Shown: positions 36,601 through 44,919 of the stretch, in pieces
Numbering within the stretch: the stretch's first letter is position 1
Layout of the letters: every line of letters starts with the position of its first letter
From: Dyadobacter crusticola DSM 16708
Lineage (GTDB): Bacteria; Bacteroidota; Bacteroidia; Cytophagales; Spirosomataceae
Direction of reading: 5' to 3'
DNA length: 64,000 bases
NCBI RefSeq assembly: GCF_000701505.1
Contig: NZ_JNJB01000001.1
Span: 124,001 to 188,000 of the forward strand
The notes under the pieces: model-generated
Told to the model about the DNA's origin: nothing
The model's input: only the letters and a program-made list of their open reading frames with translations
The model's database searches: none
Position numbers and translations under genes: made by a program

Positions 36601-37107
36601 TACGTGACCGAAGCGAAGAAAAAATCCGGTTCGTACATCATCACGGCAAGCTATACTGATAAAGGAAGTGGCACAATGGGACCACTTACAGGTGCTAAAA
36701 CACTTGCATTGCGTCCGGCAACATTGATGGCAGCCCTGGCCGACACTACTCAAAATACCGCCAACTTTAAAGGGGAGGACGGTAAAGAAATGGTAATAGG
36801 CTCCAAAAGCGGCAGCTTCTTCGCCTTCGACGATATTGACCTGACCGGTATCTCAAACCTCGCAATAGCAGGCAGTAGCAATGAGAAATATACTGCCGGC
36901 GGTACTTTGGAAGTGCGACTTGACAGTCCGGCCGGCACAAAGATCGGCGAAGTGAAGATCGACAAAACGGGAGAAGTAAGTATCCCGCTTAAAGCGCCAG
37001 TTGATCAAAAGCTGCATAAGTTGTTCTTTGTATACAGAAATCCGAATGCGGGAACAAAACCGTTGTTTACCGTAGAGTCAGTCCGGTTTGACCGAGCTAC
37101 TTTATAA
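33700..37107 (+). CDS. Multi-domain ThuA / PQQ-type sugar dehydrogenase / PKD / cytochrome c protein
   Basis: A 1135-residue exported protein (signal peptide cut near 'SSAQT'). Residues about 38-255 form a ThuA-like domain ('VLVFSKTAAFRHSSIPAG', 'GGGYVGVHAATDTEYDWPWY'). Residues about 270-690 match the glucose/sorbosone dehydrogenase beta-propeller ('LDEPTELVVLEDQSVLFSERKG', 'GNLYLSTGDD'). A PKD domain follows at about 715-800, then a class I cytochrome c with C883-x-x-C886-H887 and a likely distal Met in 'EQAMPGHPQH'. A C-terminal beta module (about 1000-1135) resembles a carbohydrate-binding domain. It would oxidise a sugar and pass electrons to its own heme. The heme would need the Ccm system at 2314-7054. 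Confidence 0.9.
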   Translation: MRKILYQNLLNRLRVIGTMGLVCCGLASSAQTVTPEKRVLVFSKTAAFRHSSIPAGKAAIMKYGKENGFAVDTTENATAFTEKNLQKYGAVIFLNTTGNILDNKQQEAFEHYIQAGGGYVGVHAATDTEYDWPWYNQLSGAYFASHPGNPNVQEGEAYVVNDQHPSMTGFPKKWKIKDEFYDFKNFNPKVNVLVKIDEKTYKDGKMGDDHPMSWFHEYDGGKAFYTNFGHEDATYENPVFVKHFIGGLKWAMAEKLDFAKARPEENRFTKKTLATKLDEPTELVVLEDQSVLFSERKGKLKLYNPKTGKVKVVAEVPVYTKQEYGLMGLNIDPNFNTNKLVYLYYSPLSSAPDTAQHLSRFKYDDVKDTLLLSTEEVLLTVPVKRTDCCHTGGSIAWDSKGNLYLSTGDDVNPFQSNGFGPIDERPGREGFDGQHTSSNTNSLRGKVIRIKPRYGDRRANMPGGTNLYDIPEGNLFPAGNPKARPEIYVMGTRNPYRISVDQHNGYLYWGDVGPDASLDDPKRGPRGYDEVNQARKAGYYGYPLFIADNKPYIDFNFADSTSHGPFDPAKPINNSPHNTGLQELPPANPAFIYYPYADSPEFGAIVGKGGRNAMAGPVYYSSDYKDSKVKFPEYYNGKFFAYDWIRDYINIVTMNEQGDLKSIDRFLPNTKFSHPIDMQFANDGSLYTLEYGPNWFAQNDEASLSHITYNAGNRVPVAVATATNTTGATPLKVNFSSKGSLDYDGDPIKYEWSFGKGLPKSNVANPSYTYAKPGEYTATLKVTDNAGNANTSEVIVRVGNAIPKVDVAVKGNKTFYWNDKPVNYEVSVSDKEDGSLANKKIPEDEVTVTINYLEGFDKTILAQGHQANTGFETGKRLIELSDCKACHSVDKKSIGPAYKEVAKKYASERNSLKTLTDKVLKGGSGVWGEQAMPGHPQHKPEEIEDMVKYILSLANDKGVDKKPLKGSYVTEAKKKSGSYIITASYTDKGSGTMGPLTGAKTLALRPATLMAALADTTQNTANFKGEDGKEMVIGSKSGSFFAFDDIDLTGISNLAIAGSSNEKYTAGGTLEVRLDSPAGTKIGEVKIDKTGEVSIPLKAPVDQKLHKLFFVYRNPNAGTKPLFTVESVRFDRATL

Positions 37108-37120
37108 ACTTGATTTATCT

Positions 37121-37165
37121 AAATGCGAAAAGCCGGGCTTCGATGAAGTCCGGCTTTTCGCATTT
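37121..37165. terminator. Bidirectional terminator
   Basis: A perfect 16-base outer stem (AAATGCGAAAAGCCGG with CCGGCTTTTCGCATTT), extended by a few inner pairs, between the convergent sugar-oxidase and fibre genes. Confidence 0.9.
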
Positions 37166-37174
37166 AAAAACAAA

Positions 37175-38647
37175 CTATTTACTCACCATCATCTTTTTAG
37201 CGCCATTGCTTTTCCCATCCGTAACGAGATCGTAAATGAATACGCCGGTTCCAAAATCATGAGCAGAAAGCTGAATGGATCCTTCTCCGCGCGTTTTCAC
37301 AACTTCTGTACGGATTTTATGTCCGTTTGTTGAATAAATATTCAATACTGCATCCTTGATCGTCTCCGGAATAAAGAACCTGATTGAAGAACTACCGGAA
37401 AAACCGTTTGGCGAATTTTGTTCCAGAATCACTCCATTCTCATTTACTTCGTTGGTTCTGGCGGCAGGATTGGTAAGCGGCCGAGTCATGTTGGAAGCCA
37501 CAATGCGTTCTAGCTGGGCTAGTCTCTTCGTTAATTCGGCAGTCTCAGCTGTGAGCTGCCGGATTTCCTCGTCTTTTTGCTCGATCATTTGCTGCTGCTC
37601 TTTCACAGAGTTTACCAGCATATATGTCATTGCATTTGCATCGTAATCGAGGTATTCTGTCTTATTGCCAAGCGAATCCTGATAGGTGAATGTACCCACC
37701 ATGTGAGGAGCTATTTTCTGCACGTCCTGGGCAATGATCCCTACGAACTTCTTATCTGTTGGCAAACCGGCCGCGCCGTTGTAGTTGAACCAGACGGGTT
37801 TGATCTGCTTTAACACATCAAGCCCTTCGGTGTAATCTGAGATATCCTTTTTGAGACGCTTGTCAGAGGCGACAATCCATGCGGAAGAGCCGGCTTTTGC
37901 AGCAGAAAACGTACTCAAGTGAAGCTTGTAAGTAGGGGCCTCAACCCCAATTCCTACATTGTCGAAAATTGTCCCGAGCACAATACTATGATCCCGGGTG
38001 ACTTTGGTTTTCGCGCCCACTGCTGTTGCATAGGTTACATTGGCGCTCCCCGACGTTTCATGTCCAATATATGTATTTGCAAGCCCTTTCAAGTTACTGT
38101 TTCCGGCTCCGTGTCCGAGAAATACATTGTAATGTCCGCTTGTGTTATACTCTCCTGCTCCATTTCCAGCAAACAAGTTGTAATTCCCCTCCTTATTGAA
38201 GAAGCCGCTCCGGCAGCCAATGAAGATATTTTCGTTACCAAAGTAGTTAGAGCCGCCTGCTTCTACGCCAATGAAAGTGTTTCTAAGACCCACACCACTG
38301 CCTGCCCCTGACTTCGATCCTACAAAGGTATTCCAACTGCCTGTTGTATTGCTTTTGCCCGATAAGTACCCGAGAAAAGTATTCTCGCTTCCATGAGAAA
38401 TCGAGAAAGCAGACCTGCTTCCAAGCGCTGTATTCTGATTTCCGCCTATATTAGCAAACCCGGAAAGACTCCCGACAAATGTATTATGCTCGCCGACCGT
38501 GGAGGAGCCCGCCCATATTCCCACATAAGTACCATCGGTACCCTGATCGCCGGCTTGCGAACCATAAGAGGTTGTCTGTCCGCAAACGCTGTTAAACATT
38601 CCTGCTAACAAGAAAGCAGCACCCGATAACTTGTAAATTGTTTTCAT
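37175..38647 (-). CDS. Surface fibre with peptidase S74 chaperone and T9SS sorting tail
   Basis: A 490-residue exported protein (signal peptide cut near 'SVCGQ'). Residues about 40-225 hold roughly nine imperfect 20-24-residue repeats around 'NTFVGSxSG'. An intramolecular endosialidase-chaperone (S74) domain begins at S261-D262 in 'SDKRLKKDIS', the Ser-Asp bond being where such domains self-cleave. A coiled coil spans about 350-390. The last 75 residues ('NSPNGFSGSSSIRFFIPE', 'YDLVTDGKSNGAKKMMVSK') look like a type A T9SS sorting domain. It is likely a trimeric secreted or surface fibre. The tail lying beyond the chaperone is notable. Confidence 0.82.
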   Translation of the reverse strand: MKTIYKLSGAAFLLAGMFNSVCGQTTSYGSQAGDQGTDGTYVGIWAGSSTVGEHNTFVGSLSGFANIGGNQNTALGSRSAFSISHGSENTFLGYLSGKSNTTGSWNTFVGSKSGAGSGVGLRNTFIGVEAGGSNYFGNENIFIGCRSGFFNKEGNYNLFAGNGAGEYNTSGHYNVFLGHGAGNSNLKGLANTYIGHETSGSANVTYATAVGAKTKVTRDHSIVLGTIFDNVGIGVEAPTYKLHLSTFSAAKAGSSAWIVASDKRLKKDISDYTEGLDVLKQIKPVWFNYNGAAGLPTDKKFVGIIAQDVQKIAPHMVGTFTYQDSLGNKTEYLDYDANAMTYMLVNSVKEQQQMIEQKDEEIRQLTAETAELTKRLAQLERIVASNMTRPLTNPAARTNEVNENGVILEQNSPNGFSGSSSIRFFIPETIKDAVLNIYSTNGHKIRTEVVKTRGEGSIQLSAHDFGTGVFIYDLVTDGKSNGAKKMMVSK

Positions 38648-38801
38648 TTCGCAAAACGTTTAGTGTATTGTGCAACTTCGCAGTCGCAATTTTTACACTA
38701 GGAATGATTTGCAAGAAAAGCTTAATTCAGAGGCGGACGCAAATTAACGATCGGATTTGCTTTTTTCCTTTCGTTAAGTATTTGGAGGCTGGTTTGTAAC
38801 A

Positions 38802-39599
38802 CTACTTGGCAAAACCTTCAATCCCTAAACCGAACAGTGCAAAGTCGTATTTGACCGGATCAGAAGGATCAAGCTGTTTTAATGAGGCAGTAAGTTCCAA
38901 TGCAGTTTGCCAATCCGTATTTGGCCTTTTTATAAGGCCTAGAAAGCGGGAAACGCGATCTACGTGAACATCGCAGGGACATACTAGCTGTGAAGGCAAT
39001 ATATTATTCCAGATACCGAAGTCAACCCCATTATTGTCTTTCCGGACCATCCATCTCAGAAACATATTCAGCCGCTTGCAGGAAGACTTCCGAGCTGGGG
39101 TGGCAATGTGCTTGGCAGCACGCGATGGGAAATGTTCCGAATCGCGAAACATGTTGTGAAAACCGATCAAAGATTTTTCTATCGTCTCGTCTGCTGCATT
39201 GATATGCGAGCTAAATGCATATTCAAGTGAATCGTGCTGCCGGTAGTAGTTCTGGAAGAAATGAAGGAAATAGAGGGTGTCAGTGGCATTGAATGTGCGG
39301 TGCTTGAAGTTCAGAAAAGGCGTTAAATCACTGTCTTCATGATTCCGGATAAAATCATAGGGCGCATTGTCCATGAGCGAAGCCAGTTCCAGACATTTGC
39401 TGATGATCGTCTTCCGCTGCCCCCAGGCAAGTACTGCTGCCCACAAACCCATTATCTCGATATCCTGCTTCAACGAAAATCGATGCGGGATACTTACTGG
39501 ATCCAGGGAGATAAAGTCGGGCTTGTTGTACTGCTCGACTTTATCTTCTAATAAATCTATAATGTAGGGGGACAAATGAGGCACTTCAATGCTTTGCAT
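38802..39599 (-). CDS. TIGR02757 family protein
   Basis: A 265-residue protein of the TIGR02757 family, recognised from 'SIPHRFSLKQDIEIMGLWAAVLAWGQRKTII', 'NMFLRWMVRKDNNGVDFGIW' and 'PCDVHVDRVSRFLG'. The last two resemble a helix-hairpin-helix DNA-repair architecture related to DNA glycosylases, but the function is not established. The ATG at 39599 is preferred over a longer 294-residue form and overlaps the end of the upstream small membrane gene by 14 bases, suggesting coupling. Confidence 0.85.
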   Translation of the reverse strand: MQSIEVPHLSPYIIDLLEDKVEQYNKPDFISLDPVSIPHRFSLKQDIEIMGLWAAVLAWGQRKTIISKCLELASLMDNAPYDFIRNHEDSDLTPFLNFKHRTFNATDTLYFLHFFQNYYRQHDSLEYAFSSHINAADETIEKSLIGFHNMFRDSEHFPSRAAKHIATPARKSSCKRLNMFLRWMVRKDNNGVDFGIWNNILPSQLVCPCDVHVDRVSRFLGLIKRPNTDWQTALELTASLKQLDPSDPVKYDFALFGLGIEGFAK

Positions 39600-39798
39600 G
39601 GCTTCCTCCGAACAGGTAAGCCAGAACCCGGGAAATGCCGGAGAAGAACATGACAATTCCTGAAAATAGGAATGTAAAAATGGCAATGAAAGGATACAGC
39701 AATGTGAACATAACGCTCCAAATCTTGTATCCGGCAGTGTTTTTCAGAGCTTCTCTCTCCTCTTCTCTCTTAGAGCGGAATTTGGGTGAATGTTTCAT
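39586..39798 (-). CDS. Small membrane protein, unknown
   Basis: A 70-residue protein with a basic, charged N-terminus (about residues 1-22) and one or two hydrophobic helices (about 28-64). No family recognised. It lies between the LysM gene (19 bases upstream) and the TIGR02757 gene (14-base overlap) and so belongs to the same minus-strand operon. Its conserved position is the main support for its being real. Confidence 0.65.
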   Translation of the reverse strand: MKHSPKFRSKREEEREALKNTAGYKIWSVMFTLLYPFIAIFTFLFSGIVMFFSGISRVLAYLFGGSHAKH

Positions 39799-39817
39799 AA
39801 TGGAATTGATAACAAAA

Positions 39818-40831
39818 CTATTCCAGGTAGCTTACAACTGCTCTGAAACGCTTGCTGTTGGGAGAAACTTTTTCGAAGGCGCGTGACGATAACTTAATAA
39901 CAATATCGTCGTTAACGCTGGTATCAGGGATCCGGCCGATAATGCGGACGATGATCTTTTCCTGATTATACTCATTTAAAACCTCCACCAATGCGCCGAT
40001 TGGTGCAGTTCGGTGCAAGCCGAGGAACTTACTGGTACTTTCATCAGTCTCGATTACTTCCGCAAGCCCCGATTCTGATTTTCTCTTGCCTTTAACCACT
40101 TTCGGAGCTTCAACTGCTTCTTCCACAGGCTTAACTACTTTCTCAGGAACGACAGTCTTCGCTTTTACAGAATCCTTAACTACCGTTGTGCTGGTTACCT
40201 TCGGCGCTGCTGGCGGTGTAACTGCCGCAACAGCTTTCTCAGCCCCCTTCTCGCTCACAATCAGCTCTTGCCCGTCTTTCAGATTATCGTCAGTCAAATT
40301 ATTCCATTTGCGTAGATCGGCCATCAAAACACCATATTTAACAGCAACACGATACAATGTTTGGCCCGGCTCCACAATGTGTTTTCCGTTAGGAGATACA
40401 GAAACGGAAGATCCGGCGGTAGGTGCCGAAGTCGTGGATGGAGTGGTATCAGGCTTTGCAGCCGCGGCCGGCGCAGCAGGTTTGACTTCCTTTTTCTCTT
40501 CTTTTTTATCTTCCTTCTTTTCCTCCTTTTTGTCTTCCTTCCTCGCCTCTTTTTTGCTGACCTTTGGCGTGTAAGGTACGCGGATCGTCTGTCCAAACTG
40601 AATTTGATCGCTCATACCGGGATTAGCTTCACGCAGAGCCTGGATAGAAGTGCCATATTGCCGCACTACCGCAAACATGGTTTGTCCCTGATTTACTTTA
40701 TGCAAGACAAACACCTTGCCTCCTACCCTTTCAACTCCTACTGAATCAATTGTAACATTCCCCGCAGCCCGGGCACTGATCATTCCTGAAAAAATACCTG
40801 CCAGAACAGTCAGGCAAAAAATGTATTTCAT
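39818..40831 (-). CDS. LysM peptidoglycan-binding protein with barrel-like C-terminus
   Basis: A 337-residue exported protein (signal peptide cut near 'ARAAG'). Two LysM domains are visible: about residues 42-92 ('VNQGQTMFAVVRQYGTSIQALREANPGM') and about 150-195 ('VEPGQTLYRVAVKYGVLMADLRKWNNL'). Between them is a strongly charged Lys/Glu run and a Pro/Ala/Thr linker. The C-terminal 80 residues ('GLHRTAPIGALVEVLNEYNQEKIIVRIIGRIPD') resemble the double-psi barrel of RlpA. It probably binds peptidoglycan in the periplasm. The stop of the preceding DUF4905-like gene lies immediately before its ATG. Confidence 0.88.
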   Translation of the reverse strand: MKYIFCLTVLAGIFSGMISARAAGNVTIDSVGVERVGGKVFVLHKVNQGQTMFAVVRQYGTSIQALREANPGMSDQIQFGQTIRVPYTPKVSKKEARKEDKKEEKKEDKKEEKKEVKPAAPAAAAKPDTTPSTTSAPTAGSSVSVSPNGKHIVEPGQTLYRVAVKYGVLMADLRKWNNLTDDNLKDGQELIVSEKGAEKAVAAVTPPAAPKVTSTTVVKDSVKAKTVVPEKVVKPVEEAVEAPKVVKGKRKSESGLAEVIETDESTSKFLGLHRTAPIGALVEVLNEYNQEKIIVRIIGRIPDTSVNDDIVIKLSSRAFEKVSPNSKRFRAVVSYLE

Positions 40832-41623
40832 TTAATATGAAAGCGTTAAACTCGAAAACTCATTGTTATTTTTAAGATAAATCAGTGCTGACGCCTTCAA
40901 TATCATTGTGGAGCGGCCCATTCCTTCGCGTTCTTCTGACAGCTTTTCATGTAAAACAAGCTCTCTTTTGGTAGTGATAATCAGAAGATATTGCACGGTT
41001 TTATCCTGATGGTAAATATAATAAGAAAAGATCATAAAGGGCCTTTTCTCTAAATAATCGATACTGATAGGCTGGTGACCACCGGTTATCTCTTCAACAA
41101 AGGAGCTCAGCTTGTCGAAAAATACATTGCCCTTTTTGTAACGAACAGGTTCTTGCAAAATTACCTGGTCTTCATCAGCCTGCACAATTTCCTCGCGCGG
41201 CAGCAACGCGCCTGAACGTACGTCGCACAAATGGTAGCTAAACCCGCTGCCAGCTTTGGCTGCAACCTCAATGCGGTTTTTGTCGATGATTTTGACCAGC
41301 AGATGATTAGGCAAATCCCACAAATGCTCCCCGGTGAGCGCAGAGAATGCGGATAAGTCTGTCGGCTCGGGAAGGTCCGGGTATCTGTAATGGTGCAGAA
41401 AAAACTGGTGGGAAGAAAGCGCAGTTACCGAAGACCACCAGTCCATTCCCAGCGGGATACCTTCCCAGCGCAGTGCCTTTTCCCCTGAATCAATTACCGC
41501 GACAGACGCCACTTTTTGCTCCGTGTCCCGCAGCTCGACTGCCCATACCGAGCTGGCCGGGTCCGCATCGGGGAGGATGCGCCAGATATTCTTTGAAAAG
41601 CGATATGAAAAAGTATTTTGCAA
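40832..41623 (-). CDS. Hypothetical protein (DUF4905-like)
   Basis: A 263-residue protein without signal peptide or membrane helix. It looks like a beta-propeller or WD-type fold fragment ('SVWAVELRDTEQKVASVAVID', 'ALTGEHLWDL', 'DVRSGALLPREEI'). I believe it is the Bacteroidota family DUF4905 but cannot confirm it. It starts the minus-strand operon with the LysM gene, one base separating stop and start. Its 5' end overlaps the upstream region of the divergent kdsB. Confidence 0.68.
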   Translation of the reverse strand: MQNTFSYRFSKNIWRILPDADPASSVWAVELRDTEQKVASVAVIDSGEKALRWEGIPLGMDWWSSVTALSSHQFFLHHYRYPDLPEPTDLSAFSALTGEHLWDLPNHLLVKIIDKNRIEVAAKAGSGFSYHLCDVRSGALLPREEIVQADEDQVILQEPVRYKKGNVFFDKLSSFVEEITGGHQPISIDYLEKRPFMIFSYYIYHQDKTVQYLLIITTKRELVLHEKLSEEREGMGRSTMILKASALIYLKNNNEFSSLTLSY

Positions 41624-41674
41624 TTTTTAGCTTTATTTTGGAACAGAATTGACAAAAATCAAACCAACGACCTT

Positions 41675-42412
41675 GTGCGAATATTAGGAATCATTCCCGC
41701 CCGCTATGCCTCTACCCGCTTCCCGGCAAAAGCCCTAGTGGATATCGGGGGTAAAAGTATGATCCAGAGAGTTTACGAACAATCCTCCAAAGCAACCCGT
41801 CTCGACCAGGTGATTGTGGCAACTGACGATGTGCGGATCATGGATCATGTAAAAAGCTTTGGCGGAATTGCTGTGATGACAGCCGAATCTCACCAGAGCG
41901 GTACCGACCGATGCTATGAGGCACTTACCAAAACCGAGGGGAATTTTGACTACATCATTAACATTCAGGGCGACGAACCATTTATCAGCCCCGAACCGAT
42001 CGACCAGCTTGCCGGGGTACTTGACAACCAAACCGAGCTCGCTACATTGGTGAAGGTAATCGATCAGGAGGACATTTTGTTCAATGTAAATGTGCCGAAA
42101 GCCGTTTTGAACAAGAAAGATGAAGTTATGTATTTCAGCAGGCAAACGATTCCCTATCTCCGCAACACGGAAAAAGACCAGTGGCTTTCTGCACACACAT
42201 TTTACAAACACATTGGAATTTATGCGTATCGGGCCGACGTGCTTGCTGAAATTACAAAGCTGCCGGTATCTGCATTGGAGAAGGCGGAAGCACTGGAACA
42301 GTTGCGCTGGCTGGAAAACGGATATGCAATTAGAGCGGTAATAACTTCCGATGATTCACACGGTGTAGACACTCCCGATGACCTGGCCCGTGTCACCAAA
42401 AAGTTTCTCTGA
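41675..42412 (+). CDS. kdsB: 3-deoxy-manno-octulosonate cytidylyltransferase
   Basis: KdsB (245 residues) activates KDO as CMP-KDO for lipopolysaccharide core synthesis. The signature is clear: 'LGIIPARYASTRFPAKALVDIGGKSMIQ', 'VATDD', 'INIQGDEPFI' and 'KHIGIYAYRADVL'. I chose GTG at 41675 because it gives the family's normal N-terminus 'MRILGIIPARYAS'. The frame is open further upstream to 41618, which would overlap the start of the divergent DUF4905-like gene. Confidence 0.94.
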   Translation: MRILGIIPARYASTRFPAKALVDIGGKSMIQRVYEQSSKATRLDQVIVATDDVRIMDHVKSFGGIAVMTAESHQSGTDRCYEALTKTEGNFDYIINIQGDEPFISPEPIDQLAGVLDNQTELATLVKVIDQEDILFNVNVPKAVLNKKDEVMYFSRQTIPYLRNTEKDQWLSAHTFYKHIGIYAYRADVLAEITKLPVSALEKAEALEQLRWLENGYAIRAVITSDDSHGVDTPDDLARVTKKFL

Positions 42413-42582
42413 CGGGCTGCAAGCCGCATTGTTGGTATGCCTTTTGTACCCTTTTTGCCAACGTATACAGTCAGGTGTCAATTCTAAAAATATGTTAAAA
42501 CAGGTATTTTTATACCACACTTTCTGATTGTCCCGTTACCCTTTAAGGCATTTCATTTAATTATTATTGAAAAAACAAGCTT

Positions 42583-44148
42583 ATGCAATATAACATTCTC
42601 TGGGCGGACGATGAAATAGATCTTCTCAAACCGCACATCATGTTTCTGACGAACAAAGGATACAATGTTACTCCTGTAAATAGTGGAGCAGATGCTTTGG
42701 ATCGCATTGAAAATGACAGGTTTGACATAGTTTTTTTGGACGAAATGATGCCAGGTATGACCGGCCTCGAAACACTCGCCCAGATTAAACAACAGCAGCC
42801 CAGCCTTCCTGTAGTAATGATTACCAAAAGTGAGGAAGAGCATATCATGGAGGATGCAATAGGCTCTAAAATAGATGATTACTTGATCAAACCACTGAAT
42901 CCTAATCAGATTCTCCTGTCGGTTAAAAAAATACTTGACAATAAAAGACTGGTTACAGAAAAAACCACATTAAGCTACCAGCAAGAATTCCGGAGCCTGG
43001 CAATGCAATACCAGGACAGGATCGGGCACGAGGAATGGGCGGATATCTATAAAAAGTTGATTTACTGGGAATTGGAATTGGAAAATTCCGAAGATCAGGG
43101 AATGGCGGAAGTATTCAGCATGCAGAAAAGTGAGGCAAATGCCAATTTTTGCAAGTTTATCGAAGACGAATATGAAGACTGGCTGAATGATCCGAAGTCG
43201 GACAAGCCGATTTTGTCGCACCAGTTGATGAAACAAAAGGTATTTCCACATCTGAAAACCTCCGACGAGCCTGTATTCTTCCTTTTGATAGATAATTTCC
43301 GATACGATCAATGGAAAATGATCCAGCCCATTTTGCAGGAGTATTTCAACATTGAGGAAGAATCTTCCTACTACTCAATCCTGCCGACTACCACAGGTTA
43401 TGCTAGAAATGCGATCTTTTCAGGCTTAATGCCAAGCGAAATGGAGCGCAAGCATCCGCAATGGTGGGTAAGTGATGAAAACACCCCAGAAGGTGAAGAA
43501 GGTCTGAACAACCATGAACAGGATTTCCTGCAAAAGCAACTGGAAATGAACCACTTTAACATTAAGTTTTCTTACAACAAGATCCTCAATACAAATCAGG
43601 GGAAATCGTTGATAGACAATTTTAACAACATGCTGAATAATCAGTTGAATGTGATTGTCTATAACTTTGTGGATATGCTTTCGCACGCTCGGACTGATGT
43701 TCAGATGATCAAGGAACTTGCGCCAGATGAAGCTGCTTACCGCTCAATTACCCGCTCCTGGATCCAGCATTCTCCCCTTCTAGACTTTATTAAAAAAGTG
43801 GCTGAGAAAAAGTGCAGGTTGATCCTAACTACTGACCACGGCATGATCCGCGTTCAAAAGCCGGTTAAGATCATCGGCTACCGCGAAACAAATACTAACC
43901 TGAGATATAAGCACGGGAAAAACCTGGGATTCGATGACAACCACTTGATGGTTTGCCGGAAACCAGAGCGCATTTTCCTGCCGAAACCGCACGTTTCAAC
44001 ATCTTACGTGTTTACGAAAGAAGATTATTTCTTTGCTTACCCGAATAACTATAATCAGTATGTCAACTTGTACCGGGATACTTTCCAGCACGGCGGTGTG
44101 TCTTTGGAGGAGATGATCATTCCGATCATTGATATGACAGCCAAATAG
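42583..44148 (+). CDS. porX: PorX: response regulator with PglZ domain, T9SS regulator
   Basis: A 521-residue two-domain regulator. The receiver domain (about 1-125) has the acidic pair D9/D10, phosphoacceptor D53 in FLDEMMPG, T in 'MITKSEE' and K in 'YLIKPLNP'. The PglZ alkaline-phosphatase-fold domain (about 200-521) has 'IDNFRYDQW', 'LPTTTGYARNAIFSG' and 'TTDHGM', consistent with a zinc-dependent phosphodiesterase. In Porphyromonas and Flavobacterium PorX works with the sensor PorY and SigP to control type IX secretion genes. No porY is adjacent. A perfect 21-base hairpin follows. Confidence 0.93.
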   Translation: MQYNILWADDEIDLLKPHIMFLTNKGYNVTPVNSGADALDRIENDRFDIVFLDEMMPGMTGLETLAQIKQQQPSLPVVMITKSEEEHIMEDAIGSKIDDYLIKPLNPNQILLSVKKILDNKRLVTEKTTLSYQQEFRSLAMQYQDRIGHEEWADIYKKLIYWELELENSEDQGMAEVFSMQKSEANANFCKFIEDEYEDWLNDPKSDKPILSHQLMKQKVFPHLKTSDEPVFFLLIDNFRYDQWKMIQPILQEYFNIEEESSYYSILPTTTGYARNAIFSGLMPSEMERKHPQWWVSDENTPEGEEGLNNHEQDFLQKQLEMNHFNIKFSYNKILNTNQGKSLIDNFNNMLNNQLNVIVYNFVDMLSHARTDVQMIKELAPDEAAYRSITRSWIQHSPLLDFIKKVAEKKCRLILTTDHGMIRVQKPVKIIGYRETNTNLRYKHGKNLGFDDNHLMVCRKPERIFLPKPHVSTSYVFTKEDYFFAYPNNYNQYVNLYRDTFQHGGVSLEEMIIPIIDMTAK

Positions 44149-44164
44149 TTAATGTGAGAGGTAT

Positions 44165-44211
44165 AAAATGAAAAGCGGGCGAAGTTTAAAACTTCGCCCG
44201 CTTTTCATTTT
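44165..44211. terminator. Bidirectional terminator, porX / ftsE
   Basis: A perfect 21-base stem with a 5-base loop, A-rich on one flank and T-rich on the other, between convergent porX and ftsE. Confidence 0.92.
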
Positions 44212-44223
44212 ATGTGATCTGAC

Positions 44224-44901
44224 TCAGCTGATCGTTACACTCCCGTTCTCGCACTTCAATACACGTGCAGGGAATCTCCTGAGAAAATCGTGGTTGTGAG
44301 TAGCCATTAAAATGGCGGTACCTGCATTATTAATCGTCCTGAAAACATTCATGATCTGGTCACCTACTTCCGGGTCCAGGTTACCCGTCGGCTCATCAGC
44401 GATCAGGATTGCGGGTTCATTCAGCATAGCACGGGCAATTACGATCCGCTGCTGCTCACCACCCGAAAGTTGGTGCGGCATTCTTTTCTGCGCGGTACCT
44501 AAGCCTACTTGCATGAGTACTTCGGCTATTCTTTTCGAAATTTTCGCTTGGTTATCCCAGCCCGTTGCGCGGAGTACAAACGAAAGGTTATCTTCCACAG
44601 AACGGTCGGAAAGCAGCTGAAAATCCTGGAACACAATTCCAATGCGGCGACGCAGGAACGGGATATCCGCTCTCTTGATTTTATGGAGCTCGTAACCAGC
44701 TACTTTTGCAGATCCGGTATGGAGCCACAGGTCTGCATAAAGCGTTTTCAAAAGTGAGCTTTTGCCACTGCCGGTACGACCGATCAGATAGACAAACTCT
44801 CCCTTTTTAATCTCAAAATGCACATCACTCAATACAGGCCGGTCACCCTGGAAGATATCAGCCTGGTCGAGTACAATTATCGGCTCCGAAGACTCAGTCA
44901 T
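44224..44901 (-). CDS. ftsE: Cell division ATP-binding protein FtsE
   Basis: A 225-residue ABC ATPase. Walker A GRTGSGKS is at residues 41-48, the signature is LSGGEQQR, and Walker B with D-loop is '[12 protein letters not shown]'. With FtsX it forms a complex that activates peptidoglycan hydrolases during division. ftsX is not adjacent here. It lies 18 bases after the transaldolase stop, so the two are probably cotranscribed. Confidence 0.88.
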   Translation of the reverse strand: MTESSEPIIVLDQADIFQGDRPVLSDVHFEIKKGEFVYLIGRTGSGKSSLLKTLYADLWLHTGSAKVAGYELHKIKRADIPFLRRRIGIVFQDFQLLSDRSVEDNLSFVLRATGWDNQAKISKRIAEVLMQVGLGTAQKRMPHQLSGGEQQRIVIARAMLNEPAILIADEPTGNLDPEVGDQIMNVFRTINNAGTAILMATHNHDFLRRFPARVLKCENGSVTIS

Positions 44902-44919
44902 AATAATGCAAAAACGATT

